In this document: piece by piece, positions 1 through 7,358 of the stretch
How the letters are laid out: each line of letters starts with the position of its first letter
Position numbering within the stretch: position 1 is the first letter of the stretch
Assembly: GCA_019307665.1 (NCBI GenBank)
Contig: JAFDJC010000051.1
Coordinates: 1 to 14,143 of the forward strand
Direction of reading: 5' to 3'
From: Deltaproteobacteria bacterium
GTDB lineage: Bacteria > Desulfobacterota > Desulfobacteria > Desulfobacterales > SURF-7
DNA: 14,143 bases
Notes under the pieces: model-generated
What the model was told of the DNA's origin: nothing
The model's database searches: none
The model's input: the letters and a program-made list of their open reading frames with translations, nothing else
Position numbers and translations under genes: made by a program

Positions 1-1
1 G

Positions 2-745
2 CCGTTTATTGTCTGGAGAAGCCGAAAGCTTAAAACACTTGGTGTGGTAAGGGTGTCGAGCCGGTCCCTGATTCCGGGAGGATGTCTGGCGGGTATTGTA
101 CTCTTTGCGGGCGCATCATTTCAGCAAGTCGGGCTTGTTTATACAACAGCCGGAAACGCCGGATTTATAACCGGCCTTTATGTTGTGGTTGTGCCGTTTG
201 TCGGATCCTTTATCGGCCGGAAACCAAATACCGGAACATGGATAGGCGCATTTTTAGCCACCGCAGGCCTCTACCTTTTAAGTGTTAAAGGCAACTTTAC
301 CATTGCTTTTGGTGACCTTATGGTGCTTGCAGGAGCTTTTATGTGGGCAATTCATGTCCTGATAATAGATCGGTTGTCACCAAAAAACAGTGCCCTTAAA
401 ATCGCTTTTATTCAGTTTACCGTATGTTCGGCTTTAAGTTTTATTACCGCTTTTTTAACGGAAACAGTTAATGCAGATAGTCTTATTGACGCCGCTGTTC
501 CAATTTTTTACGGCGGATGCATTTCAGTCGGTATCGCCTATACGCTGCAAATAATAGCCCAAAAAGATGCGCGCCCAGCCCATGCATCAATTCTTCTTAG
601 CCTGGAGGCTTTTTTTGCTGCTGTGGGCGGATGGATTATACTTGGTGAAATACTCACGCCAAGAGAAATGACAGGATGTGCACTGATGCTTTTTGGTATG
701 CTGCTGTCACAGTTATGGGGATTTTTCCGAAGCCATCAAGTTTGA
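2..745 (+). CDS. DMT-superfamily (EamA) permease, 5' end missing
   Basis: This is a polytopic inner-membrane protein of the drug/metabolite transporter superfamily; its substrate cannot be told from sequence. The frame is open from the window edge, so the GTG at 44 is probably internal and roughly the first 50-70 residues are missing. The visible protein is a run of hydrophobic helices. It carries the family-typical stretch GLVYTTAGNAGFITGLYVV near the start of the visible part, and an EamA repeat further on (FGDLMVLAGAFMWAIHVLIID, then SILLSLEAFFAAVGGWIILGE). The stop at 743-745 follows a short basic tail. The acyl-CoA synthetase gene starts 55 nt downstream on the same strand and could be cotranscribed. 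The family call is solid; the physiological role is unknown. Confidence 0.88.
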   Translation, partial: PFIVWRSRKLKTLGVVRVSSRSLIPGGCLAGIVLFAGASFQQVGLVYTTAGNAGFITGLYVVVVPFVGSFIGRKPNTGTWIGAFLATAGLYLLSVKGNFTIAFGDLMVLAGAFMWAIHVLIIDRLSPKNSALKIAFIQFTVCSALSFITAFLTETVNADSLIDAAVPIFYGGCISVGIAYTLQIIAQKDARPAHASILLSLEAFFAAVGGWIILGEILTPREMTGCALMLFGMLLSQLWGFFRSHQV

Positions 746-800
746 CAATCTCCGGAACCTTCATATATGATCCAGGAAAAATCCGCATAGGAGAACAATA

Positions 801-2357
801 ATGCTTATTACTGAAATTCTGGCCAGAAACGCCCGCATGTACGGAAAAGAAACCGCACTTATTGAAAGGGCGCCTGCTGAAAACATTAGGCGCGAAATAA
901 CATGGCAGGAATTTGATGACCAGGCGAATAGAGTGGCACAGGCACTTATAAACCGTGGAATAAAAAAGGGTGACCGGGTAGTCCACCTGATGATGAACTG
1001 CCTTGAATGGCTTCCGACATATTTTGGCATCCTCAGAACCGGAGCATGGGCTGTCCCTCTCAATTTTCGTTTCGCGGCAAGCACCATCAAGAGGTGCACG
1101 GAAACAGCAGGTGCAAAGGCCTTTATCTTTGGCAGGGAGTTTATTGAGCGTGTTGATGATATAAAGAAAGATATTGATAAAACCGTTAATGCATATATTT
1201 TTTTAGGCTCTGAAGAAGAAAGACCGGAATATGCAGAGCCTTATGAAAAAGTTATAATGGAAGCCGATCCATCACCTCCGGATGTTGATATCAGCATTAC
1301 CGACGATGCGGCGCTTTATTTTACATCAGGTACTACCGGCACACCCAAAGCTACCCTTTTAACGCACAGAAACCTTGAGTATGCGTGCTATGCAGAGAAT
1401 CGACACCATCATCAAACCCATGCGGATAATTTTTTGTGTATCCCGCCGCTCTATCATACAGGCGCTAAAATGCACTGGTTTGGAAATTTTATTGTGGGCG
1501 CCAAATCGGTTATTCTCAAAGGAATAGAACCTCGATGGATCCTGGAAGCAATTTCAGAGGAAAAGATAACGATTGTATGGCTTCTTGTTCCCTGGGCACT
1601 TGATATCCTCTTTGCCATAGAAAGCCGGGAGCTGAAGCTTAATGATTTTCAGCTCGACCAGTGGCGACTGATGCACATCGGGGCTCAACCTGTGCCCCCC
1701 AGCCTGATTAGAGAGTGGAAAATAATTTTTCCGCACCACCAGTATGATACGAACTACGGTCTTACTGAGTCCGCCGGGCCGGGATGTGTGCATCTCGGCA
1801 TGGAAAATATGCACAAGGTAGGCGCCATAGGCAGGCCGGGTTTTGACTGGGAGTTCAAGATCGTCGATGATAACAGGGTCCTGGTTTTGGAAGGAAAAAT
1901 TGGAGAGTTAATGGTCAAAGGCCCGGGTGTTATGAAAGAATATTACATGAACCCTGAGGCAACAAAAGAAACACTCATTGACGGTTGGCTGGCCACCGGC
2001 GATATGGCTCGCCAGGATGAAGACGGATTTATCTGGCTTGTTGACAGGAAAAAAGATGTCATCATTACAGGCGGTGAAAATATTTATCCTGTAGATATCG
2101 AGGACTTTCTACAAACACATCCTTCTATCCAGGATGTTGCGGTTATAGGTCTTCCGAGCCTCAGACTCGGTGAAATCGCAACCGCCATTGTAAAAGTAAA
2201 GCCAGGGCAAGATGTTTCAGCAGGTGATATCGATGAATTCTGCAAAGCACTTCCGAGATATAAAAGACCGAGAAAGATTATTTTTGGAGAGGTGCCCCGT
2301 AACCCCACAGGAAAAATCGAAAAGCCAAAACTGAGAAAGCAGTATGGAGAAAAATAA
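801..2357 (+). CDS. AMP-forming acyl-CoA synthetase (class I adenylate-forming enzyme)
   Basis: The enzyme activates a carboxylic acid with ATP to an acyl-AMP and transfers it to CoA; the size and motifs fit a fatty- or aromatic-acid CoA ligase, but the acyl group cannot be predicted. At 518 residues it is full length. The P-loop-like A3 motif TSGTTGTPK lies near residues 174-183 (followed by A where G is usual). YGLTES comes in mid-protein, and the hinge region TGDMARQDEDGF...LVDRKKD lies near 400-417. The catalytic-lysine motif NPTGKIEK is near residues 501-508. The ATG at 801 has a good AGGAG at 789-793 with 7-nt spacing. The gene ends at a strong terminator shared with convergent dnaK. 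It may be cotranscribed with the upstream permease gene, though no functional link is evident. Confidence 0.93.
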   Translation: MLITEILARNARMYGKETALIERAPAENIRREITWQEFDDQANRVAQALINRGIKKGDRVVHLMMNCLEWLPTYFGILRTGAWAVPLNFRFAASTIKRCTETAGAKAFIFGREFIERVDDIKKDIDKTVNAYIFLGSEEERPEYAEPYEKVIMEADPSPPDVDISITDDAALYFTSGTTGTPKATLLTHRNLEYACYAENRHHHQTHADNFLCIPPLYHTGAKMHWFGNFIVGAKSVILKGIEPRWILEAISEEKITIVWLLVPWALDILFAIESRELKLNDFQLDQWRLMHIGAQPVPPSLIREWKIIFPHHQYDTNYGLTESAGPGCVHLGMENMHKVGAIGRPGFDWEFKIVDDNRVLVLEGKIGELMVKGPGVMKEYYMNPEATKETLIDGWLATGDMARQDEDGFIWLVDRKKDVIITGGENIYPVDIEDFLQTHPSIQDVAVIGLPSLRLGEIATAIVKVKPGQDVSAGDIDEFCKALPRYKRPRKIIFGEVPRNPTGKIEKPKLRKQYGEK

Positions 2358-2389
2358 AAACCCGCAGCACAGAATGCTGCGGGTTTTTT
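2356..2389. terminator. Bidirectional intrinsic terminator between convergent genes
   Basis: A perfect 9-bp GC-rich stem (CCCGCAGCA at 2361-2369, TGCTGCGGG at 2375-2383) closes a 5-nt loop. It is flanked by five A on the left and six T on the right, so it makes a U-tract on either strand. It lies in the 51-nt gap between the acyl-CoA synthetase stop and the dnaK stop and can terminate both transcripts. Confidence 0.93.
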
Positions 2390-2408
2390 GAATGACAACC
2401 TGTTTTCA

Positions 2409-4340
2409 TTATTTATCGTCTTTTACTTCCTCAAAATCAGCATCCACAACATCCTCATCAGCCTTTGCCGAATCTGCATTTCCGGCGTCACCATCCCCAG
2501 GAGAATCTCCGGCAGCCTGCTCCTGGCCGGCCTGGGATGCCTGCTGATACATGGCTTCGGCAAGCTTATGGGAAGACTGGGTCAACTCTTCGCTCAGTTG
2601 TTTGATTTTTTCCACATCTTCGCCTTCCATTGCAGTTTTAAGGTTGCTGACGGCCTCATCAATCTTTGTTTTTGTCTCAGCATCTACCTTGTCGCCAAGA
2701 TCCTTGATCGATTTTTCGGTCTGATAAATAAGAGAATCCGCGGTATTCCTCGCTTCAACAAGCTCTTTTTTCTTTTTATCATCTTCAGCGTGGAGTTCAG
2801 CATCTTTAACAAGCTTGTCGATTTCCTCCTTTGGCAGGCCTGAAGATGCTGTAATCTGGATCGACTGCTCTTTACCTGTGGCCTGATCTTTTGCCGACAC
2901 ATTGACAATGCCGTTCGCATCAATATCAAACGTGACTTCAATCTGGGGTATACCTCGCGGCGCAGGCGGGATACCCACAAGTTCAAAGCGTCCAAGTGTC
3001 TTGTTCCCTTCCGCCATCTCTCTTTCACCCTGAAGAACGTGAATTGAAACCGCCGGTTGGCTATCGGCAGCAGTGGAAAAAACCTGGCTTTTTTTAGTCG
3101 GTATTGTTGTATTCTTTTCAATCAGCCGTGTCATCACACCACCGAGGGTTTCGATACCAAGAGATAGGGGTGTTACATCGAGAAGCAGAACATCTTTTAC
3201 ATCTCCCTTAAGAACACCGCCCTGGATTGCAGCCCCGACAGCAACAACTTCATCAGGATTGACGCCCTTATGAGGCTCCTTGCCAAAAATTTTCTTTACT
3301 CTTTCCTGGACCGCAGGCATCCTAATCATACCGCCCACAAGAATAACTTCATCAATATCTCCGGCGGCAATACCGGCATCTTTCATTGCAGTTGTGCAGG
3401 GTTTTTCCAGTTTATCAAGGAGATCACTGATAAGCGACTCAAGCTTTGCCCTTGTGATCTTTATATTAAGATGCTTTGGGCCACTTGCGTCAGCAGTGAT
3501 AAACGGCAGGTTTACATCTGTCTCCACAGAAGAAGAAAGCTCCATTTTAGCTTTTTCCGCACCTTCCTTAAGGCGCTGAAGGGCCATTTTGTCACTTCTA
3601 ATGTCTATACCCTGGTCTTTCTTAAATTCATCGGCAAGATAGTTAATAAGGCGAAGATCAAAATCTTCTCCTCCCAAGTGTGTATCACCATTAGTTGCTT
3701 TTACTTCAAAGACGCCTTCACCGATTTCCAATACAGAGATATCAAATGTGCCACCGCCAAGATCAAAAACAGCTATTTTTTCTTCAGCTTTCTTGTCAAG
3801 ACCATAAGCCAGTGCTGCTGCAGTCGGTTCATTAATAATTCGCAACACATTTAAACCCGCAATTTTTCCTGCATCCTTGGTTGCCTGTCGCTGGCTGTCA
3901 TTAAAGTATGCCGGAACAGTTATAACGGCATCCGTTACTGTTTCCCCCAGGTATTCTTCAGCTGTCTTTTTTATATTGGCAAGAATAAATGATGATATCT
4001 CGGCAGGACTGTATTGTTTGTCCCGAAGGTTAATTCTTATATCCCCATTTGATGCCTGTTCGATTTTAAAAGGAAGTATTTTCATATCATCCTGGACAGC
4101 AGGAGAACCGAATTTACGGCCTATCAATCGTTTTACGCCAAAAACAGTATTTTCAGGATTTGTAATCGCCTGGCGTTTTGCAACTTGTCCGACCAGACGT
4201 TCGTCGTTGTCTGATATAGCTATAATTGACGGTGTTGTTCGCCCACCCTCAGGGTTTGTAATCACATTGGCGTCCCCGCCTTCCATGACCGCTACACATG
4301 AATTTGTTGTACCAAGATCTATTCCGATCACCTTGCCCAT
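2409..4340 (-). CDS. dnaK: Molecular chaperone DnaK (Hsp70)
   Basis: This is the cytoplasmic ATP-driven chaperone that binds exposed hydrophobic segments, working with GrpE (next gene) and a DnaJ not present here. It has 643 residues, full length. The nucleotide-binding domain starts with GIDLGTTNSCVAV. It also has the phosphate motif DLGGGTFDISVLE and the adenosine motif, read here as VGGMIRMP around 335-342. The interdomain linker VLLLDVTPLSLGIETLGG leads into the substrate-binding domain and helical lid. The tail is acidic, with DADFEEVKDDK matching the DnaK C-terminal signature. The start has a strong AAGGAGGA at 4347-4354. grpE lies 109 nt upstream on the same strand. One odd feature is isoleucine 339, where the motif normally has threonine. 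Confidence 0.98.
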   Translation of the reverse strand: MGKVIGIDLGTTNSCVAVMEGGDANVITNPEGGRTTPSIIAISDNDERLVGQVAKRQAITNPENTVFGVKRLIGRKFGSPAVQDDMKILPFKIEQASNGDIRINLRDKQYSPAEISSFILANIKKTAEEYLGETVTDAVITVPAYFNDSQRQATKDAGKIAGLNVLRIINEPTAAALAYGLDKKAEEKIAVFDLGGGTFDISVLEIGEGVFEVKATNGDTHLGGEDFDLRLINYLADEFKKDQGIDIRSDKMALQRLKEGAEKAKMELSSSVETDVNLPFITADASGPKHLNIKITRAKLESLISDLLDKLEKPCTTAMKDAGIAAGDIDEVILVGGMIRMPAVQERVKKIFGKEPHKGVNPDEVVAVGAAIQGGVLKGDVKDVLLLDVTPLSLGIETLGGVMTRLIEKNTTIPTKKSQVFSTAADSQPAVSIHVLQGEREMAEGNKTLGRFELVGIPPAPRGIPQIEVTFDIDANGIVNVSAKDQATGKEQSIQITASSGLPKEEIDKLVKDAELHAEDDKKKKELVEARNTADSLIYQTEKSIKDLGDKVDAETKTKIDEAVSNLKTAMEGEDVEKIKQLSEELTQSSHKLAEAMYQQASQAGQEQAAGDSPGDGDAGNADSAKADEDVVDADFEEVKDDK

Positions 4341-4449
4341 TTGTTTTCCTCCTTATGCCGCCACATGGAATTTAAACTTGCCTGTAATCATTGGCAGCCC
4401 GTAATTTGTATTGAACTCCTAAACCGCTGATAATATCACTGCGGAATCT

Positions 4450-5184
4450 TTATTTCTTTTCGCTGTCCTTTGCCGGTTCTTCACATGACTCACTTTCTTT
4501 GCTTGCCACATTTCCGGCACCCGGTTCATCTTCCGGTTTTGCCGAGGAAACGATGACCATCGCAGGTCGAACAAGTCGGTCATGCATGATATAACCTTTT
4601 TGAAGCTCTTTGATGACAATATTCTCAGGGTGATCCTCTGTTTCTTCCTGCATGACTGCCTGATGAAAGCTGGGATCAAAAGATTCTCCTATGGATTCTA
4701 TCGGTTTGACATTAAATTTATGAAAAACCTTCAGCATTTCCTTAAGGGTCATGTCAACCCCTTCAACCAGACTGTTCTTTGCTTCAGGATCCGTACCGGA
4801 TGATTCGATGGCCCTTTCAAGATTGTCAATAACCGGCAGAATTTCCCTGACAAGTGTTTCATTGGCAAATTTTTTGAATTCCGCTGTCTCCCGGGTGACC
4901 CGCTTTTTGTAATTATCAAATTCCGCAGACAGCCTTAAAAATCTATCGTGTACTTCTTTAGCCTCTTTCCGGGCAACCTGAAGTTCATCTGGTTCTTTAT
5001 TTGGTTCTTCACCGAATTCTTCACCGGGTTCTTCATCTGGTTCTTCATCTGATTTGCCTGATTCGTCATAAGGTGTTCCATCAGGAATCTCATCTTTACA
5101 GACGTTGTCTCCATCTATTTCCAGATCCTTTTTTTCAGGTTCAGCTTTGTCCGAAATTTCTATTTTGGTTTCCTCTTTTGACAT
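4450..5184 (-). CDS. grpE: Nucleotide exchange factor GrpE
   Basis: This cytoplasmic dimer releases ADP from DnaK to reset the chaperone cycle. It has 244 residues against about 190-200 for many GrpE proteins; the extra length is an acidic, low-complexity N-terminus (about residues 1-68) rich in D, E and P, plus an acidic tail. The GrpE core follows: a long coiled-coil helix around residues 68-128 (RLSAEFDNYKKR, then LPVIDNLERAI) and the C-terminal beta-wing signature GYIMHDRLVRPAMVIVS at 197-213. Part of the acidic region is encoded by a 12-bp tandem repeat. No clear Shine-Dalgarno precedes the ATG at 5184, and no CIRCE operator or hrcA is visible upstream. Its neighbour dnaK supports the call. 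Confidence 0.96.
   Translation of the reverse strand: MSKEETKIEISDKAEPEKKDLEIDGDNVCKDEIPDGTPYDESGKSDEEPDEEPGEEFGEEPNKEPDELQVARKEAKEVHDRFLRLSAEFDNYKKRVTRETAEFKKFANETLVREILPVIDNLERAIESSGTDPEAKNSLVEGVDMTLKEMLKVFHKFNVKPIESIGESFDPSFHQAVMQEETEDHPENIVIKELQKGYIMHDRLVRPAMVIVSSAKPEDEPGAGNVASKESESCEEPAKDSEKK
4991..5050 (-). repeat. 12-bp tandem repeat, five units, inside grpE
   Basis: Five head-to-tail 12-bp units fill exactly 60 bp; on the plus strand they read GGTTCTTCATCT with variants, and the last two units (5027-5038 and 5039-5050) are identical. On the coding strand each unit encodes a four-residue block such as DEEP, GEEF, GEEP or NKEP. Because the unit is a multiple of three, copy-number change keeps the frame and only lengthens or shortens the acidic N-terminal arm. 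Confidence 0.92.
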
Positions 5185-5310
5185 GATAAAAATACTTGTG
5201 TTCTGTTTTTATTAGAAAAATTAATTTAAATATAAAATAATTGAAATTTAGGTGAAAAATAAGACCTGAAACGTTAATGTCAAGGGATGTATAGGATTTT
5301 ATTCCTAATA

Positions 5311-5336
5311 TCGGGCCAAAAAATCGGGCCAAAAAA
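5311..5336. repeat. Perfect 13-bp direct repeat, two copies
   Basis: TCGGGCCAAAAAA occurs twice in direct succession (5311-5323 and 5324-5336), followed by a third TCG. It lies between the grpE start and the 3' end of the SRP RNA gene. On the minus strand each copy gives a T6 run followed by GGCCCGA, so it might contribute to termination of the RNA gene, but no convincing stem precedes it. Its function is unknown. Confidence 0.85.
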
Positions 5337-5386
5337 TCGAAAATAAGAAGGTTAGGCCTGGCTGTGCACTTTCTATCGAACTTTTT

Positions 5387-5629
5387 TTGAAAGATAAACC
5401 GCAACTTGACCGGGATCGATCCGCGACACAGACCGCCTCACTTATCGCTGCTTCCTTCCGGACCTGACGAAGTTCATGGGTGTCTGTTGCGCGGCGGCCG
5501 GCCAGAACAATTTACAATCTGGAAAAAGGCCTTAAGAAAGAATTCAGCCCCGCATAAAGCGGATTTCGGGTAAAGGGCACCGCTAACTCCCCGCCTAGCA
5601 CAACCAGGTTGCTGTTGTATATCTTTCAA
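5387..5629 (-). ncRNA. ffs: Signal recognition particle RNA, large bacterial type (S plus Alu domain)
   Basis: This is the RNA scaffold of the signal recognition particle, which with Ffh targets membrane proteins to the translocon. On the minus strand the S-domain core GTCAGGTCCGGAAGGAAGCAGC is present (plus-strand 5445-5466), with its GGAA tetraloop and the symmetric loop that binds Ffh. Flanking arms pair (ACAGAC with GTCTGT; CCGCG with CGCGG). Farther 5', GTGCTAGGCGGGGAG, TTAGCGGTGCCC and GAAATCCGC match the Alu domain of Firmicutes-type large SRP RNA. The two ends close by a perfect 10-bp helix, TTGAAAGATA at 5620-5629 with TATCTTTCAA at 5387-5396, giving about 243 nt. A weak promoter (TTGAAA, 17 bp, GATTTT) may lie just upstream. 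Presence is very likely; exact ends are inferred from pairing. Confidence 0.92.
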
Positions 5630-5724
5630 AAATCATTTTTTCAAGGCAAAATTTCAATAACCCGATATGCCGGAAAAAACATCCCCACCCGATCATCCAA
5701 TCCAGTGGACGTTCCCATTATTTA

Positions 5725-5751
5725 TTGACAATACAGGCGTTGTATTATACG
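5725..5751 (+). promoter_or_regulatory. Possible sigma-70-type promoter for tilS
   Basis: TTGACA at 5725-5730 and TATACG at 5746-5751 are separated by 15 bp, shorter than ideal. Between and over them lies an inverted repeat AATACA-GGCGT-TGTATT that could be an operator or chance. It sits about 40 nt before the tilS start. The remaining gap sequence, 5630-5724, shows nothing else recognisable apart from the weak SRP promoter. Confidence 0.4.
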
Positions 5752-5789
5752 GCATAAATTAATATTATTTAAAATGTTTTTAAGACGTT

Positions 5790-7250
5790 ATGACTTTTCA
5801 ACATGATTATTTTCTGAGCAAAGTATCTCGGACGATTGCAACGTATAATATGTTTGCACCGGGAGATTCGGTTCTTGTCGGTGTTTCCGGGGGGGCTGAC
5901 TCAACTGCGCTTCTTTATACTCTTATTGATCTGTCTGCTGAATTATCTTTGACCCTTGCTGTTGCCCACTTCAACCATGAAATAAGAAAAGAAGAAGCAG
6001 ATAAAGAGGCTGCATTCGTGCAGTTTTTGGCAGAAAAACTGGCACTTCCTTTTTATATAAAAAATGAGAATGTTTTAAGTTTCAGGAAACAAAACCGATT
6101 GTCCCTGGAAGAAGCTGCCAGAAAATTGCGCTACAGGTTCTATTTTAATGTGGCAGAGAAAAAAGGCTTTAATAAAATCGCGCTTGGCCATCACTCGGAT
6201 GATAATGCAGAGCAGGTGCTGATGAATCTTATACGTGGAAGCGGACTTAAGGGTTTGTCAGGAATACCGGCTATAAGGCAGAATATGATTGTACGTCCCC
6301 TGATCCATTCTTCAAGGAAAGAAATAGAAAAATTTATCCAAAAAAGGGATCTCAGGCATGTATTAGACGCATCAAATCAAGATAGCCGATATCTAAGAAA
6401 CAGGATAAGGAACAGCCTGCTGCCCATTCTTGAAGAGTCTTATAACCCTGGAATAAAAGAAAATCTGAACAGACTTTCAAACATTATCACAGACGAGGAA
6501 GACTGGATCTCGACGTTTGTTGAGACGGAATTTAAAAAAAATGTTGTTGTCGCTAAAGATAAATCACTCCTTTTTGCAGTATCCTGGATTGAAGGAATCC
6601 ATCTTGCGCTCAAAAGGCGTATACTCAGGCATGCCATTCAAATCATCAAAGGGGATTTAAGGCGTATTGAGTTTGGTCATATTGATGCCGCAGAAGAGCT
6701 TGTGTCATGCAAATCGGGCTGTAAAAGCATTGACCTGCCTGATGGCTTAAGAGTTGAGCGAAGCGATGGTTTTGTTAAAATATTAAAATGTTATAACAAA
6801 TCAAGAAGAGGAAGAGCTGATTGCGCGAAAGCTGAGGCTGCCCCGTTTAATTATATTTTTTTTAAAACAGGATTCAAGCCCGGTGTGTTTCATATTAAGG
6901 AGACAGGAGCTAAGCTATCATTCTCTGTTGTTGATTCCGGCTCTGAATTTAATGTTTACTCTTCCAATTCGGGGATCGCCTTTATGGATATGGACCGGAT
7001 CGATTTTCCCATTATCGTAAGAAGTATCCGTCCTGGTGACCGATTTACACCTCTCGGAATGACGGGTTCCCAAAAAGTAAAAAATTTTTTCATTAACAAC
7101 AAGGTTCCGAGGCATAGGCGCTTGTTATGTCCTGTTCTTGTAAGCAGAAAAAGGATAATCTGGTTGGCAGGATACAGAATTACCGATTCCGCAAAAGTAA
7201 CCTCTGAAACAGTGAAAATACTTAAGATTGAACTTTTACTTGCTAAATAG
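5790..7250 (+). CDS. tilS: tRNA(Ile)-lysidine synthase TilS
   Basis: TilS ligates lysine to C34 of the CAU-anticodon tRNA-Ile, converting it to read AUA. It is a cytoplasmic, essential, ATP-dependent enzyme. The PP-loop ATP motif SGGADS is at residues 33-38, followed by AHFNHEIR and the family motif LGHHSDDNAEQVLMNLIRGSG. The C-terminal substrate-recognition domain is present (GDRFTPLGMTGSQKVKNFF, then PVLVSRKRIIWLAGYRI). At 486 residues it is the full-length multi-domain form. The ATG at 5790 has only a weak ribosome-binding site, and no better upstream start is apparent. ftsH follows after 108 nt, an arrangement widespread in bacteria. Confidence 0.95.
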   Translation: MTFQHDYFLSKVSRTIATYNMFAPGDSVLVGVSGGADSTALLYTLIDLSAELSLTLAVAHFNHEIRKEEADKEAAFVQFLAEKLALPFYIKNENVLSFRKQNRLSLEEAARKLRYRFYFNVAEKKGFNKIALGHHSDDNAEQVLMNLIRGSGLKGLSGIPAIRQNMIVRPLIHSSRKEIEKFIQKRDLRHVLDASNQDSRYLRNRIRNSLLPILEESYNPGIKENLNRLSNIITDEEDWISTFVETEFKKNVVVAKDKSLLFAVSWIEGIHLALKRRILRHAIQIIKGDLRRIEFGHIDAAEELVSCKSGCKSIDLPDGLRVERSDGFVKILKCYNKSRRGRADCAKAEAAPFNYIFFKTGFKPGVFHIKETGAKLSFSVVDSGSEFNVYSSNSGIAFMDMDRIDFPIIVRSIRPGDRFTPLGMTGSQKVKNFFINNKVPRHRRLLCPVLVSRKRIIWLAGYRITDSAKVTSETVKILKIELLLAK

Positions 7251-7358
7251 CCTGCTGATGATTATCTTTTGTAATTGGTTATTTAGGTATTTAAGTGTTG
7301 TTTAGGAAAAACCAGTTAGAGAATAAGCTCATAATTTTTTATGTTCAGGAGGTATTAA

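Noticed and set aside
4405..4440. Imperfect hairpin (CCGC/GCGG with TGA/TCA) in the grpE-dnaK gap.
   Set aside because: It has a bulge, a short stem and no T-run; no basis for calling an attenuator or processing site.
5141..5404. Minus-strand frame of 87 codons overlapping the grpE start and the SRP 3' end.
   Set aside because: It shows no family features and overlaps two better-supported genes.
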